Origin: an uncultured Elusimicrobiales bacterium
Lineage (GTDB): Bacteria > Elusimicrobiota > Elusimicrobia > Elusimicrobiales > Elusimicrobiaceae
Direction of reading: 5' to 3'
NCBI GenBank assembly: GCA_944324675.1
Contig: CALUXE010000006.1
Location: forward strand, 33,116-97,115
DNA length: 64,000 nucleotides
This document shows, piece by piece, positions 55,760 through 63,392 of the stretch; the first letter of the stretch is position 1, and every line of letters starts with the position of its first letter. Both the position numbers and the translations under genes were made by a program. The notes beneath the pieces are model-generated. The model was given only the letters and a program-made list of their open reading frames with translations. It did not search any database and was not told the origin of the DNA.

Positions 55760-55872
55760 TATATAAATTTTTGAAAAATTTACAACAAATTGAAAACAAA
55801 AGCATATTTTATATAAATTTTAAAAATATTTATATGAAATTGAGCGATTTATATAAGTTTTTGTAAATTTGG
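55760..55872. repeat. Three 23-bp operator-like repeats upstream of fic
   Basis: TATATAAATTTTT... starts at 55760, 55810 and 55850. The three 23-bp copies (55760-55782, 55810-55832, 55850-55872) share TATATAA[A/G]TTTT; the first contains the perfect palindrome AAATTTTTGAAAAATTT. They lie 11 to 123 nt before the fic start, suited to cooperative autorepression. Confidence 0.55.
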
Positions 55873-55988
55873 CTACTATTTATAATACCTTATGTTTGAA
55901 TGTGAGAATAATGGTGGGCATCTATATTAATTGAATCGATATCAAACGATCTGTTATCGTCATTTGGTTGACTATTTTTTCTGATAAA

Positions 55989-56690
55989 TTAATCTTTTCT
56001 GCTTTGGGTTATCAATGATAAAATATGTTCTATGTGTTCTTTTTCGTTTTTGCCTTGTGGATGTACGGTTTGTATATAGATTCGGTTTTGATATTGAAAC
56101 TTTTTTAGTCTGTATTTGCCCCAAATAATTTCTTTGCTAGAGGTTTCTATAGCCAAAAACGGATTTTCCCAACCGGATGTAAAGAAAATAATAATATTAG
56201 GGTTTAAGAACTTTATTTCTTTCTCTAATATCTCTTTACAAAGGTTTAGTTGGCTCCTTCTCAATTTAGCAGAAGGGTTTCCTCCTTTGCTGGGAGCGCG
56301 TTTATATAGGTTATTCCATGCTATCCAATTCCACCAATCTTCTTTTTGGCAAACTTGAGTACTAACTCCTTTAATGACCCGCCAAAAGGCTGATTTTCGG
56401 GTATTATATTTGTCGGATTGAGTGCTTTGCCAAAGTTTATTAATCCATATCATCTCGTCTGGTCTATTTACAATCCCTTCGGGAGAAAATAAAATTTCTA
56501 TGTCGGAATCAGTGGAACCTTTACACCAACCATTTACCGCTTTACCCACTACCAAAATCCGACAAGGAGCTTGTAGGTAGTTTTTCCCTGCTTGCGGGAA
56601 AAAAGTGCATAAGTCTTTTGCTTGAGAGGTCGTTGCTTCCAGAAGTTTTTGATATAAGGGTTTTAATTTATCGGCTTGTGCTATTGGCAT
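55989..56690 (-). CDS. Uracil-DNA-glycosylase-superfamily-like protein
   Basis: This 233-residue protein resembles the UDG fold: RILVVGKAVNGW near the N-terminus has the GxxPG-like nucleotide loop position, IIIFFTSGWENPFL the central beta strand, and TVHPQGKN the His-containing end motif. Most of the middle is Trp-rich and unfamiliar (KEDWWNWIAWNNLYKR). It could remove or bind modified bases in phage or element DNA, but a full catalytic set is not demonstrable. It sits 18 nt after the integrase gene in the same direction, so it may be part of the element's core rather than its cargo. Confidence 0.4.
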   Translation of the reverse strand: MPIAQADKLKPLYQKLLEATTSQAKDLCTFFPQAGKNYLQAPCRILVVGKAVNGWCKGSTDSDIEILFSPEGIVNRPDEMIWINKLWQSTQSDKYNTRKSAFWRVIKGVSTQVCQKEDWWNWIAWNNLYKRAPSKGGNPSAKLRRSQLNLCKEILEKEIKFLNPNIIIFFTSGWENPFLAIETSSKEIIWGKYRLKKFQYQNRIYIQTVHPQGKNEKEHIEHILSLITQSRKD

Positions 56691-56708
56691 ATATTAAGTT
56701 TATCAAAA

Positions 56709-57710
56709 CTAGAGGACATTCAGCGGAATCAACCCATCCATAACTATCATTTGGCTGGCTATTTCTCCTTTTTTAAATTGCATATAGCGTTGTGTGGTTT
56801 TGATACTGCTGTGGCCCATTAGACGCTGCAAATGTTCCAATTTCCCGCCCCTATTTAAGAAATTCACCGCAAAAGAATGGCGCATATCGTGCGGACGGAC
56901 ATGCTTTAACCCCGCTTTGCGGGCAGCATGGGTTAATTGGTATTTTAGTTGGTCTTCCGTAATCTTTTCAAACACAAGTCCTTCGTTTTGCGGGGCCAGC
57001 GTTTCCAATAACCGAATTAAATCCGGCGTAAGGCCCAGTGTACGCTCTTTTTCTGTCTTAGTTTTAGGGATGAAAATGGTTCGTTTGGCAAAATCTATAT
57101 TTTCCCAACGTAGTCCCAATAGTTCCTGCCTGCGTAATCCCGTATAAAAACCGAAGATAATGCAGGGACGGATGTATTCCGCCAAACAAACCAGCAGTTT
57201 TTGGATTTCTTGTTCATTTAATGGATTAGGTAAGAAAGGTTCATCCGGATGTTTTGTTACTTTTGCACAGGGATTTGCGCCCATATATTTTTCCCAGTCA
57301 TACATACAAGAGAAAAACTTGCTGATAATGCCCAAATGTCTGTTGGCGTTGGCATAAGACGTATTAGCCGCCACTTGATGATAATAATTTTGAACTTCCA
57401 GGGAAGTAACATCTTTTAAGCGGTATGTGGCAAAGTGGGCCAAGATCTTGTTAAACATGTAGCTATATGTTTGTTTGGAAGGCCGTAATGCAATATGATT
57501 TTTAATAAATAACGGAGCCAAATCCCCAAATAACTGATTTTCTTGGGCGATTTGCGGGTTGGCCTTTGCGGTATAGTAGGCATTTTTCTTTTTGGCCAGT
57601 TGGGCATTGGCAGCCGAAGCAGTAGTCCCGACAATTGTTCTGTGCCGTTTACCCAGCTCGTCCCTATAATCTATGCCATATAATCCTTTTTTCGTTTTAT
57701 AAGTCTTCAT
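56709..57710 (-). CDS. Tyrosine recombinase/integrase
   Basis: This 333-residue phage-type integrase catalyses attP x attB recombination. It has an N-terminal arm-binding region, a SAM-like core-binding domain (about residues 60-165, KQTYSYMFNKILAHF), and a catalytic domain with the RHRHY residues visible: R in GLRRQELLGL, H-x-x-R in HDMRHSFAVNFL, H in RLMGHSSIKTTQ and the Tyr nucleophile in QRYMQF. Length fits. Its site is almost certainly the tRNA-Val 3' half repeated at both ends of the element. Confidence 0.93.
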   Translation of the reverse strand: MKTYKTKKGLYGIDYRDELGKRHRTIVGTTASAANAQLAKKKNAYYTAKANPQIAQENQLFGDLAPLFIKNHIALRPSKQTYSYMFNKILAHFATYRLKDVTSLEVQNYYHQVAANTSYANANRHLGIISKFFSCMYDWEKYMGANPCAKVTKHPDEPFLPNPLNEQEIQKLLVCLAEYIRPCIIFGFYTGLRRQELLGLRWENIDFAKRTIFIPKTKTEKERTLGLTPDLIRLLETLAPQNEGLVFEKITEDQLKYQLTHAARKAGLKHVRPHDMRHSFAVNFLNRGGKLEHLQRLMGHSSIKTTQRYMQFKKGEIASQMIVMDGLIPLNVL

Positions 57711-57814
57711 ATTAAATAATAATATTTTATATTATGTAATATTATATTATCATATTATTTTATATTTTTAAATAGTAAATTATCATATTTAATAAAATTT
57801 GCTATTATTATCTT
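57711..57814. promoter_or_regulatory. AT-rich divergent regulatory gap
   Basis: The 104 bp between the integrase (minus) and the RHH gene (plus) is almost pure A/T with iterated ATATTAT motifs. It carries both promoters and possibly integration-host-factor or excisionase sites. Confidence 0.4.
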
Positions 57815-57967
57815 ATGGATTTCAAAGATAAAAAAGATACAACAGTCAGTTTTTTGATAGATCCGGAACTTCTGGCGCAGGTAAAAGCCTATGCCAAAAG
57901 GGAAGACCGCAATCTATCTTCTGTCATCCGGTTGGCTTTAAAAAAATTATTGGAAGAACACAACTAG
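57815..57967 (+). CDS. Ribbon-helix-helix (CopG/Arc-type) small protein
   Basis: The 50-residue product has the RHH pattern: a beta strand VSFLIDPELLAQV, then helices with KAYAKREDRNLSSVIRLALKKLLEE. It is likely a DNA-binding repressor of the divergent integrase promoter or of fic. Its last codons overlap the 3' end of the convergent excisionase gene by 4 bp. No partner toxin is adjacent on the plus strand. Confidence 0.8.
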   Translation: MDFKDKKDTTVSFLIDPELLAQVKAYAKREDRNLSSVIRLALKKLLEEHN

Positions 57968-58152
57968 CCTTTGTGCGTATCAATCCAACGGTCAATTTCC
58001 ACTCTGTCAAAACGGAGTTTTCCGTCTAGTTTTACAATACATTTTGCCGGGAATTCGCCTCTGCATTTTTTGGAGTAAATAGTAGCTTCCTGCATGTCTA
58101 GATAAACAGCCAATTGTTTGACAGAAAGAAGGCGTGCTTCGGTTATAGCCAT
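57964..58152 (-). CDS. Helix-turn-helix excisionase (Xis-like)
   Basis: The 62-residue protein has a MerR/HTH_17 helix-turn-helix: ARLLSVKQLAVYLDMQEATIY and the wing KLDGKLRFDRVEIDRWID. This is typical of excisionases that bend DNA and favour excision. I chose ATG 58152 (AGGAAATC lies 5-12 nt upstream); an in-frame ATG at 58224 adds an unlikely hydrophobic tail. It lies 13 nt after a 55-residue gene. Confidence 0.8.
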   Translation of the reverse strand: MAITEARLLSVKQLAVYLDMQEATIYSKKCRGEFPAKCIVKLDGKLRFDRVEIDRWIDTHKG

Positions 58153-58165
58153 AATGATTTCCTGG

Positions 58166-58333
58166 TTAATTATCCACTTTAAATATTTTTTTCTGCCTGG
58201 ATTTATAATTACTGGACAAAACATAAATCTTTCTTTTTAAATCCACTTGATTGTTATGACCGGACTGGACAATAAAATAGGGCTTTTTGGAGTCCAGACC
58301 TGCTTTCTCTGGTTTAATAGGTTCGTTATTCAT
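58166..58333 (-). CDS. Small unknown protein upstream of excisionase
   Basis: The 55-residue frame (MNNEPIKPEKAGLDSKKPY... ending RQKKIFKVDN) has AAGGAAACC 8 nt upstream and is 13 nt before the excisionase gene. Its start overlaps the stop of a 23-residue frame by ATGA. It is basic and has no recognised domain. The coupling and ribosome binding site suggest it is translated. Confidence 0.6.
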   Translation of the reverse strand: MNNEPIKPEKAGLDSKKPYFIVQSGHNNQVDLKRKIYVLSSNYKSRQKKIFKVDN

Positions 58334-58401
58334 TCTTTGGTTTCCTTATTTTTGATTTTTAAACAACCCAGACAGCGTTTCCTTTTATCCCCATCTGCCA
58401 T
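58330..58401 (-). CDS. Possible 23-residue leader peptide
   Basis: MADGDKRKRCLGCLKIKNKETKE with a CxxC pair, ending in a TGA that overlaps the next ATG. No clear ribosome binding site precedes the start; this could be a fragment of a longer decayed zinc-ribbon gene. Confidence 0.3.
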   Translation of the reverse strand: MADGDKRKRCLGCLKIKNKETKE

Positions 58402-58530
58402 GCTATGACAAGGTATCTGAATGGTTGTTTTAAATTTAAACTAGCCAAAAGCTTAAAGAAGGGGCAAAATAAATAAATAATTTAAAATCACATATTGCAC
58501 TGATTATAAAATAAATGATAAGGTCTAAAG

Positions 58531-58893
58531 ATGAGGAAGAAACAGTATTCTTTAGATGAGAAAAAAACCATATTGGCTTTCTATAGTCAGTTTGGAGAGG
58601 CGAAGACAATATCACAGTTTGGCGTAAGCAGGCGTAGTATTTTTTATTGGAAGCAGTTGGCAAAAAATGGCGGGGACGCTGGCTTGCTTGCTAAATCTAG
58701 AAAACCGAAACATTGTGGAAGACAAAAAGTAACAGAAGATATGAGGGGATTAATTAAGACGTACTATATGGAGCATCCCAACGCACCGTATGCCCAAATA
58801 CGGCGTCATTTATCAAAATATGGCTATCAACCGCTCTCTCTGCCCACCATAGGGAGGGTGGTGAAAATGATTAAAAAAGAAACGGAACTATAG
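58531..58893 (+). pseudogene. Truncated IS481-like transposase (N-terminal HTH only)
   Basis: The 120-residue frame has an IS481/IS3-type helix-turn-helix region (SLDEKKTILAFYSQFGEAKTI, VSRRSIFYWKQLAKNGG) and the second HTH (RGLIKTYYMEHPNAPYAQIRRHL). The rve integrase domain that should follow is missing: the frame stops after KKETEL. Therefore it is either a remnant, or an element-encoded regulator derived from a transposase. No terminal inverted repeats were found. Confidence 0.7.
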
Positions 58894-59051
58894 AGCGTTC
58901 AAAAGGCTATTTCTTGATTTGGCAATGATGGTATCTTTTGCTTTCAGATGACAGTCTCTAATCCGCAGGGGATCAGGCAAGTTCTTTACTTGTCCTCTTT
59001 TGGATTGGCTGTACGCTTGTTCATTACTGTAATATAGTTGTTTTCCTTTAA

Positions 59052-59222
59052 TTAGAATCCACTTTTGTTCTCTCCAATCGTTGACGGAAGGCGAAATGGC
59101 GCCCATTCTTCTATTTTTTCTGAAATGATTTGCAGTACATTTTGCTCTGTGGTCATAGCTCCATTCCACGTCTGCATTTGTTTAAAGAAATTATTCACAT
59201 TGGCATTACCTGCAACGGGTTT
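59052..59222 (-). pseudogene. Unrecognised coding fragment next to the threonine aldolase remnant
   Basis: On the minus strand the frame NANVNNFFKQMQTWNG followed by AMTTEQNVLQIISEKIEEW ends in ...IGENKSGF-stop at 59052. Its composition looks like a real protein C-terminus but its 5' end runs out in the aldolase fragment. A second frame further down (58888-59050, ending SLLNAL) may be another remnant. No family can be named. Confidence 0.35.
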
Positions 59223-59572
59223 AAACGCGCGGCGGAAATTTTGCCGTCAATTGCGGGCAGGGGGATAATCCGGTGGCCGGTGGCTTCTATCGCGCCGGTT
59301 TCATGCACATTGATGTGTCCGGAATCGGCCGACAGTACGCATTGATAAGGTTTTAAAGCGGATGCGATAACGGTTAAGTTGGTCTGCGTCCCGCCTACTA
59401 AAAAATGGACGGCTGCCTGCGGGGCTTGGCATTTGGCGCGGATAAGGTCTGCCGCTTGGCGGCAGTAATGGTCTTCCCCATAACCGGGGATTTGTTCCAT
59501 ATTGGTTTTAGATAAACGCTCTAAAATAGCCGGGTGAGTGCCCTCATTGTAATCGCAATTAAATCGAATCAT
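59195..59572 (-). pseudogene. Truncated low-specificity L-threonine aldolase
   Basis: The 125-residue frame matches the N-terminal third of LtaE-type PLP aldolases: RFNCDYNEGTHPAILERL, GYGEDHYCRQAADLIR, VHFLVGGTQTNLTVIA and HINVHETGAIEATGHRI. The usual length is about 340; the PLP lysine region is absent and the frame ends LQVMPM-stop. It is a 5' fragment broken at about 59215-59225, where unrelated sequence begins. Non-functional as an aldolase. Confidence 0.85.
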
Positions 59573-59669
59573 ACTTTTCCTGTTTGGTAAAACTTTGAAA
59601 TTAACAAGCTCCTGTCCTATATATATTATACCTCTTTATGGAATGTATACGCGGCAAAGGGTTAAATAA

Positions 59670-59698
59670 AAACGGCCCGCTTAAAGCGCGGGCCGTTT
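59670..59698 (-). terminator. Terminator of the autotransporter gene
   Basis: AAACGGCCCGC (59670-59680) and GCGGGCCGTTT (59688-59698) form an 11-bp stem with a 7-nt loop, and A/T runs follow on the minus strand (TTTATTT). It is 15 nt past the gene's stop. Confidence 0.85.
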
Positions 59699-59712
59699 GA
59701 GCGGGGATTGGT

Positions 59713-62691
59713 TTAAAAACGCAAGACTCCCTGCGCTTTAACGCCCCAGCCTTCCATTTGCCCCCCTTCTACAAAACCGGAAAGGTTTGCCAAAAGGCCT
59801 TTAGCTTCATTATTGTAGTTGATTGCTAAAGTGGCGCGCCCGGTGGTGCCTCTTAAGGAAACGCCGTCTAACCGGTGGTTTTCCACTTCCGCCAGGCCTT
59901 GGCCGTTAAATTCATGCAACAGTTCCGCCTTGATTTGCGGGGCAAAATAACCAAAAGCCAGAAATTCCGGCTGGAAGTTTACCCCCAGGGTGCCCAGCAG
60001 GCTGTCACTGCCGGAAAGATAGATATTTTCCCCCAGATTGTCCGTTAAATTTTTTCCTTGGATATGCGTCCAACGCAGGCGGGCGTCCGCCCATAAAGAG
60101 GGGATAAACTTGTATTGGGCAGCGGTTTGCAGAGAGGTAAACACGCTTTCATAATCAAAGCTGGCGCCCGTTTGGTAAGAGCCGCCGTAGCTGGTGGTTT
60201 GCCAGCCTACGCGCGCGTCCGCCAGCAGGCGTAAATTTTCCGTTCCGTTCCAGGCGCCAAATAATCCGCCGGCCCAAGAGGCGGCGTAACTGGCTGAATG
60301 AACGGGATAAGTATTGTAATCCCCATAGGCGTAACGGGCATACAGCCCGCCCAGCCAGTCGGCCGTTTGGGTATACAAGCCGGCTAAAACGGTGGTGGCG
60401 TGCAGGCGGATGCCGCTTCCGGTTTCATGGGTGGCGTTTTCGTAACTGCTTTGCAGGAAGGTGCCGGTTTCTTGTCCGCTTTGTACGGCGTTGTTTAAGG
60501 CTTCGCTAAGCAGTCCGTCCCCGGCGTTGGCTAACGCCAAGGCGGCCATGGCGGTTTGTGCGTAGGTTTCCGCCCGCTGGGAAGAAAACCCGCCGGAAAG
60601 CAGCCAGGCGGTCCAGCCGTCCGCTTGTTGTTCCGGGGTTAAGGCGTAGGTGTATACGCCGGAGTCTACCGAGTGCAGCAAGAAAGAAGAATTTTCATCC
60701 GGCGTACGTATCATAATATGTCCGTTTACGTCATTAATGCCTTGCACGTATACATCGGCTTGCGCTACGTCTTGCGCAAACGTAACCGACGTGTCCGCCC
60801 CGGAAATAATGTACGGCCGGTCAAACCCGCTTACATTTAGTTCTTGCGTGCTTTGAAAGTTAAGCAGCGTCAGCTGGTTGTTTCCGCCTTCGCCCCCATA
60901 GACGGTGCCGGAGATGTCGCTTTGTCCGGCCAGGGTAACGGTGTTATTGCCGCCTTGCGCGGCGGACGCGGCGTACACGTCCCCGGTGACGGAGGAGTTG
61001 TTGATGATGACTTGGTTCCAGCCGGCGGTGGAGTTTGTTCCTTCCGCCAAGCCGCCGTAAACACTGCCGTTTACGTGGGAGTCCGTCAGCCATAAACGGT
61101 TGTAATTGGCGGAGGTATAATCCCCCAGGGCGGCCCCGCCGTATGCGTTGCCGGTTAGGGTGGAAGAATCCAAATGCATCAAGTTGGCCCAAGCGGTGGA
61201 AAGGGTGGTGTCTGTTACTCCGTTGGGATTGACGTCATCTTGTTGGGACACTAAACCGCCGTATACATTGGCGTTGATTTGGCTTTCTGTGGCGGAAAGG
61301 GTGTTGGTGTCGGCTTGATAGCCGATGGCGAGGTCTTGTTGGCCTTGCGCCGTAAGCGTTTGCCGCTCATGCACGGCCCAGCCTCCGGCCAAGGTGGCGG
61401 CGGAGGCGGTGGCATCCGTCAGCGTGATGCTGTTGCTGTTGGCCCAACCGCTTAAGTTTTTGGCGCCTGCGATTTCCGCCGTGCTGTTACCGGCAGTTGC
61501 CCCGGTTATGGTAAGGGTGTTGTTTTCGGCGGCGGTTTGCACCGTGTTCCAAGAAACGGTGGTATCGTTTACCTGTACACGGGCGTTAGAGATATGCGTT
61601 CCGTATACATTGCCTTGGGCGGAGGAACCGTCGGCAATTTCCACTAAATTTCCGCGCGCTTGCACACTGTGGCTTTGCGCCCCGTAAATATTACCCGTAA
61701 CGGTGGAAGCGTTGTAAAGGCGAATGCTGTTGTTATCTGCCGTGTTTTCTATGGTTTGCGGCTGTCCGCCGGCATAGAAAATATTTTGCCCAAAGGAAAC
61801 ACCGTATAAATTGTCTGCGGTGGAACCTGTCAATAAAATACTGTTTCCGTTGGTGGTTAAACCGCCAAACGCGCCGATAACGTCATTTACTTGGGAAGAA
61901 GAAACAGAAACGGAGTTGTTGTTATTGGTGAGCGGGTCCGTAATGCTGGTCTCCCAGTTAGCGGCATAACTGGTAGCGCCTACAATCAGCCCGCTGACTG
62001 CGGAATTGGATACTTGTATTGAATTGCCCTCTAAATGGCTGCCCGCTAAATATAAGGAATAAGCCGAAACCAAGTTGTTCCCTATGCCGTTCTGAGAGTC
62101 TGTTATAATGATTTGGTTTCCGGAGGCTTCCCCGTTGGATATAGTTCCTCCGTAAATTGTGTAGAGGGATGCTTCCGGCGCCAAATCGCCGGCGGCTTGT
62201 ACCCGGTCCGTCGCCATGCTGGAAAGCACATAAACATCGCCGTCCTGGTCATCATAACGGTGTTCCGCCTGGTAACCTGTCAGCGTGGTAATAGCCTCCA
62301 GCGGAGCGTCTTTGTTTACTTGGGAACCGGTAATGGAAACCTGGTTATTATTGGCCTGAAGCCCAAAGGTGGATTGTCCCGCCACAATATTGCGGTTTAC
62401 CGTAGAATTGGAAATATTTACCGTGTTTTCATTTGCGCTGTTGTATACTGCCCAACCGCCTACTACCTGTGCGTTGTGCAACGGGCTGTTGTTGTCTTCA
62501 ATGGTGCTGTTGGTAATGATTACCTGGTTGCCGTTGGCGTTTTGCTGGCCGTGCCCGGCAACAATTTCGGTAGAACCGCTGACGGTTTCCCCGGCGTAAG
62601 TAAGCGTTTGATTGCTGTCGTCATCCGGCAATGCCCAGGCGGGCAGCGCCAGACAGGAGAAAAGGCTGATTAATAAATAATGTTTTTTCAT
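59713..62691 (-). CDS. Autotransporter with repeat passenger and C-terminal beta-barrel
   Basis: The 992-residue protein is a type Va secreted surface protein. Signal peptide: residues 1-20 (LPAWA-LPDD junction). Passenger about 21-690 is a parallel beta-helix made of short repeats rich in Asn, Ser, Thr and Val with recurring N-x-[IVL]-x-[ILV] and VYGG steps (NVYGGLVS, NAYGGAALG, SVYGGLAEG). The barrel occupies about 720-992 (YARYAYGDYN, FVEGGQMEGWGVKAQGVLRF), ending in the Phe required for outer-membrane assembly. It is cargo of the island. Function could be adhesion or aggregation; no protease triad is apparent. Confidence 0.92.
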   Translation of the reverse strand: MKKHYLLISLFSCLALPAWALPDDDSNQTLTYAGETVSGSTEIVAGHGQQNANGNQVIITNSTIEDNNSPLHNAQVVGGWAVYNSANENTVNISNSTVNRNIVAGQSTFGLQANNNQVSITGSQVNKDAPLEAITTLTGYQAEHRYDDQDGDVYVLSSMATDRVQAAGDLAPEASLYTIYGGTISNGEASGNQIIITDSQNGIGNNLVSAYSLYLAGSHLEGNSIQVSNSAVSGLIVGATSYAANWETSITDPLTNNNNSVSVSSSQVNDVIGAFGGLTTNGNSILLTGSTADNLYGVSFGQNIFYAGGQPQTIENTADNNSIRLYNASTVTGNIYGAQSHSVQARGNLVEIADGSSAQGNVYGTHISNARVQVNDTTVSWNTVQTAAENNTLTITGATAGNSTAEIAGAKNLSGWANSNSITLTDATASAATLAGGWAVHERQTLTAQGQQDLAIGYQADTNTLSATESQINANVYGGLVSQQDDVNPNGVTDTTLSTAWANLMHLDSSTLTGNAYGGAALGDYTSANYNRLWLTDSHVNGSVYGGLAEGTNSTAGWNQVIINNSSVTGDVYAASAAQGGNNTVTLAGQSDISGTVYGGEGGNNQLTLLNFQSTQELNVSGFDRPYIISGADTSVTFAQDVAQADVYVQGINDVNGHIMIRTPDENSSFLLHSVDSGVYTYALTPEQQADGWTAWLLSGGFSSQRAETYAQTAMAALALANAGDGLLSEALNNAVQSGQETGTFLQSSYENATHETGSGIRLHATTVLAGLYTQTADWLGGLYARYAYGDYNTYPVHSASYAASWAGGLFGAWNGTENLRLLADARVGWQTTSYGGSYQTGASFDYESVFTSLQTAAQYKFIPSLWADARLRWTHIQGKNLTDNLGENIYLSGSDSLLGTLGVNFQPEFLAFGYFAPQIKAELLHEFNGQGLAEVENHRLDGVSLRGTTGRATLAINYNNEAKGLLANLSGFVEGGQMEGWGVKAQGVLRF

Positions 62692-62839
62692 TATATAATC
62701 TCCTATATATGATTCTTTATTATAGGTTTTATTTTACAAATATACTAGAGTAATTTTTATATAAACCAAGATTATTTTAATAATATCTATTAATTATATT
62801 CATTTTATGTTTTTGCCTTCTTGGGCCGTATGTATAAAA

Positions 62840-62878
62840 AATACCGGGAAAAGAACTTTTAGCTCTTTTCCCGGTATT
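62840..62878. terminator. Hairpin terminator between autotransporter and tRNA-Val
   Basis: AATACCGGGAAAAGA (62840-62854) and TCTTTTCCCGGTATT (62864-62878) are perfect complements, with A and T flanks. Probably insulates tRNA read-through. Confidence 0.75.
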
Positions 62879-62959
62879 TATAAAGGCAAAATCTAGGGGG
62901 GTTAATGGGTTTTGGGGGCGTCAGCCTAAACGGAAAGAAAGCCGTATAAAAAGCAAAAT

Positions 62960-63032
62960 CCCCGTCTTTTGACGGGGGGTTAAATGGTGCCCAGTACAGG
63001 GATCGAACCTGTGGCCTTTCCCATGTCAAGGG
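62960..63032. repeat. Right att site within the tRNA-Val gene
   Basis: Identical to 54248-54320 over 73 bp: tRNA-Val terminator hairpin CCCCGTC-TTTT-GACGGGG (62960-62977) plus the tRNA 3' half. Identity ends in the anticodon stem at 63032, where the intact gene continues. Confidence 0.92.
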
Positions 63033-63059
63033 AACGCGCTACCGCTGCGCCAACTGGGC
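62985..63059 (-). tRNA. tRNA-Val (anticodon GAC)
   Basis: On the minus strand: acceptor GCCCAGT/ACTGGGC, D-arm GCGC/GCGC, anticodon arm TTCCC-TTGACAT-GGGAA with anticodon GAC, T-arm ACAGG-TTCGATC-CCTGT, discriminator A and an encoded CCA (62985-62987). The length is 75 nt with CCA. The island's att site is the 3' half of this gene, which stays functional. Confidence 0.96.
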
Positions 63060-63239
63060 TTAAATCTTAACGGATAGAACCGGCCTCGTTTAAATATTAT
63101 AGCAAACTAAAAGTATATATCCAAGGCGTCTATTCTTTTATTGCCGCGGCCAAGAAATCCCGGGATTTCGGTTTTGTTTATCGCGCCGTTCGCCGCGGCC
63201 GTTTATTGGTCGGGAAGGCTGCTTAAAAAGCCCGAGCGG

Positions 63240-63303
63240 TTGACCTGTTTTTTTTTTTTGATAAAGTACTCCTGTAATCCGCAGAGGAACAGGGGTGTTT
63301 TTT
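63240..63303 (+). promoter_or_regulatory. Conserved prepilin leader (promoter, T tract, SD-bearing hairpin), copy 1
   Basis: TTGACC (63240-63245), a T12 run and a TAAAGT -10-like box (63262-63267) with a 16-bp spacer. Downstream ACTCCTGT (63268-63275) pairs with ACAGGGGT (63289-63296), placing the ribosome binding site AGGGG (63291-63295, 8 nt before ATG) in the stem, and TTTTTT follows directly before the ATG. Sequence and structure are repeated at 63848-63911. Confidence 0.6.
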
Positions 63304-63392
63304 ATGTCAAAAAAGAAAGGATTTACTTTAATTGAAGTTTTAATAGTTATATTGATTATAGCCATATTGGCGGCGATAGCTTTCCCGAAGTA
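63240..63392 (+). repeat. Direct repeat of prepilin leader and 5' coding region, unit 1
   Basis: This 153-bp unit matches 63848-64000 with about 8 mismatches, most of them in the leader and T tract. The copy at the window edge may extend further. Confidence 0.85.

Larger units (their letters stand above)
54248..63032. mobile_element. tRNA-Val-integrated genetic island (8.7 kb)
   Basis: A 73-bp exact direct repeat, 54248-54320 and 62960-63032, flanks the region. The right copy is part of the intact tRNA-Val gene; the left one is an orphan 3' half (48 nt of tRNA plus the terminator hairpin). The identity ends in the anticodon stem, as for many tyrosine-recombinase att sites. The island contains an integrase (56709-57710), an excisionase, a Fic protein, a UDG-like protein, a ribbon-helix-helix protein, decayed transposase and metabolic fragments and one large autotransporter. 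The interior from 54.4 to 58.9 kb is visibly more AT-rich than the flanks. The integrase is nearer the left end. Confidence 0.9.

Noticed and set aside
57815..57967. RHH protein plus Fic as a classical toxin-antitoxin pair
   Set aside because: The genes are more than 2 kb apart with the integrase between them, and Fic already carries an internal inhibitory motif.
58888..59169. Minus-strand frame of 93 codons, starting MEWSYDHRAK
   Set aside because: Its first half overlaps a better-looking coding fragment in another frame, and nothing identifies a family; recorded only as possible remnant.
62113..62673. Open frame of 186 codons on plus, opposite the autotransporter N-terminus
   Set aside because: The repetitive passenger sequence creates open frames on the other strand; no start context or domain supports it.
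63248..63259. Length variation between T tracts T12 and T16 as proof of phase variation
   Set aside because: The two leaders have equal total length (GATA versus TTTT), so they differ by substitution, not slippage; phase variation remains only a hypothesis.
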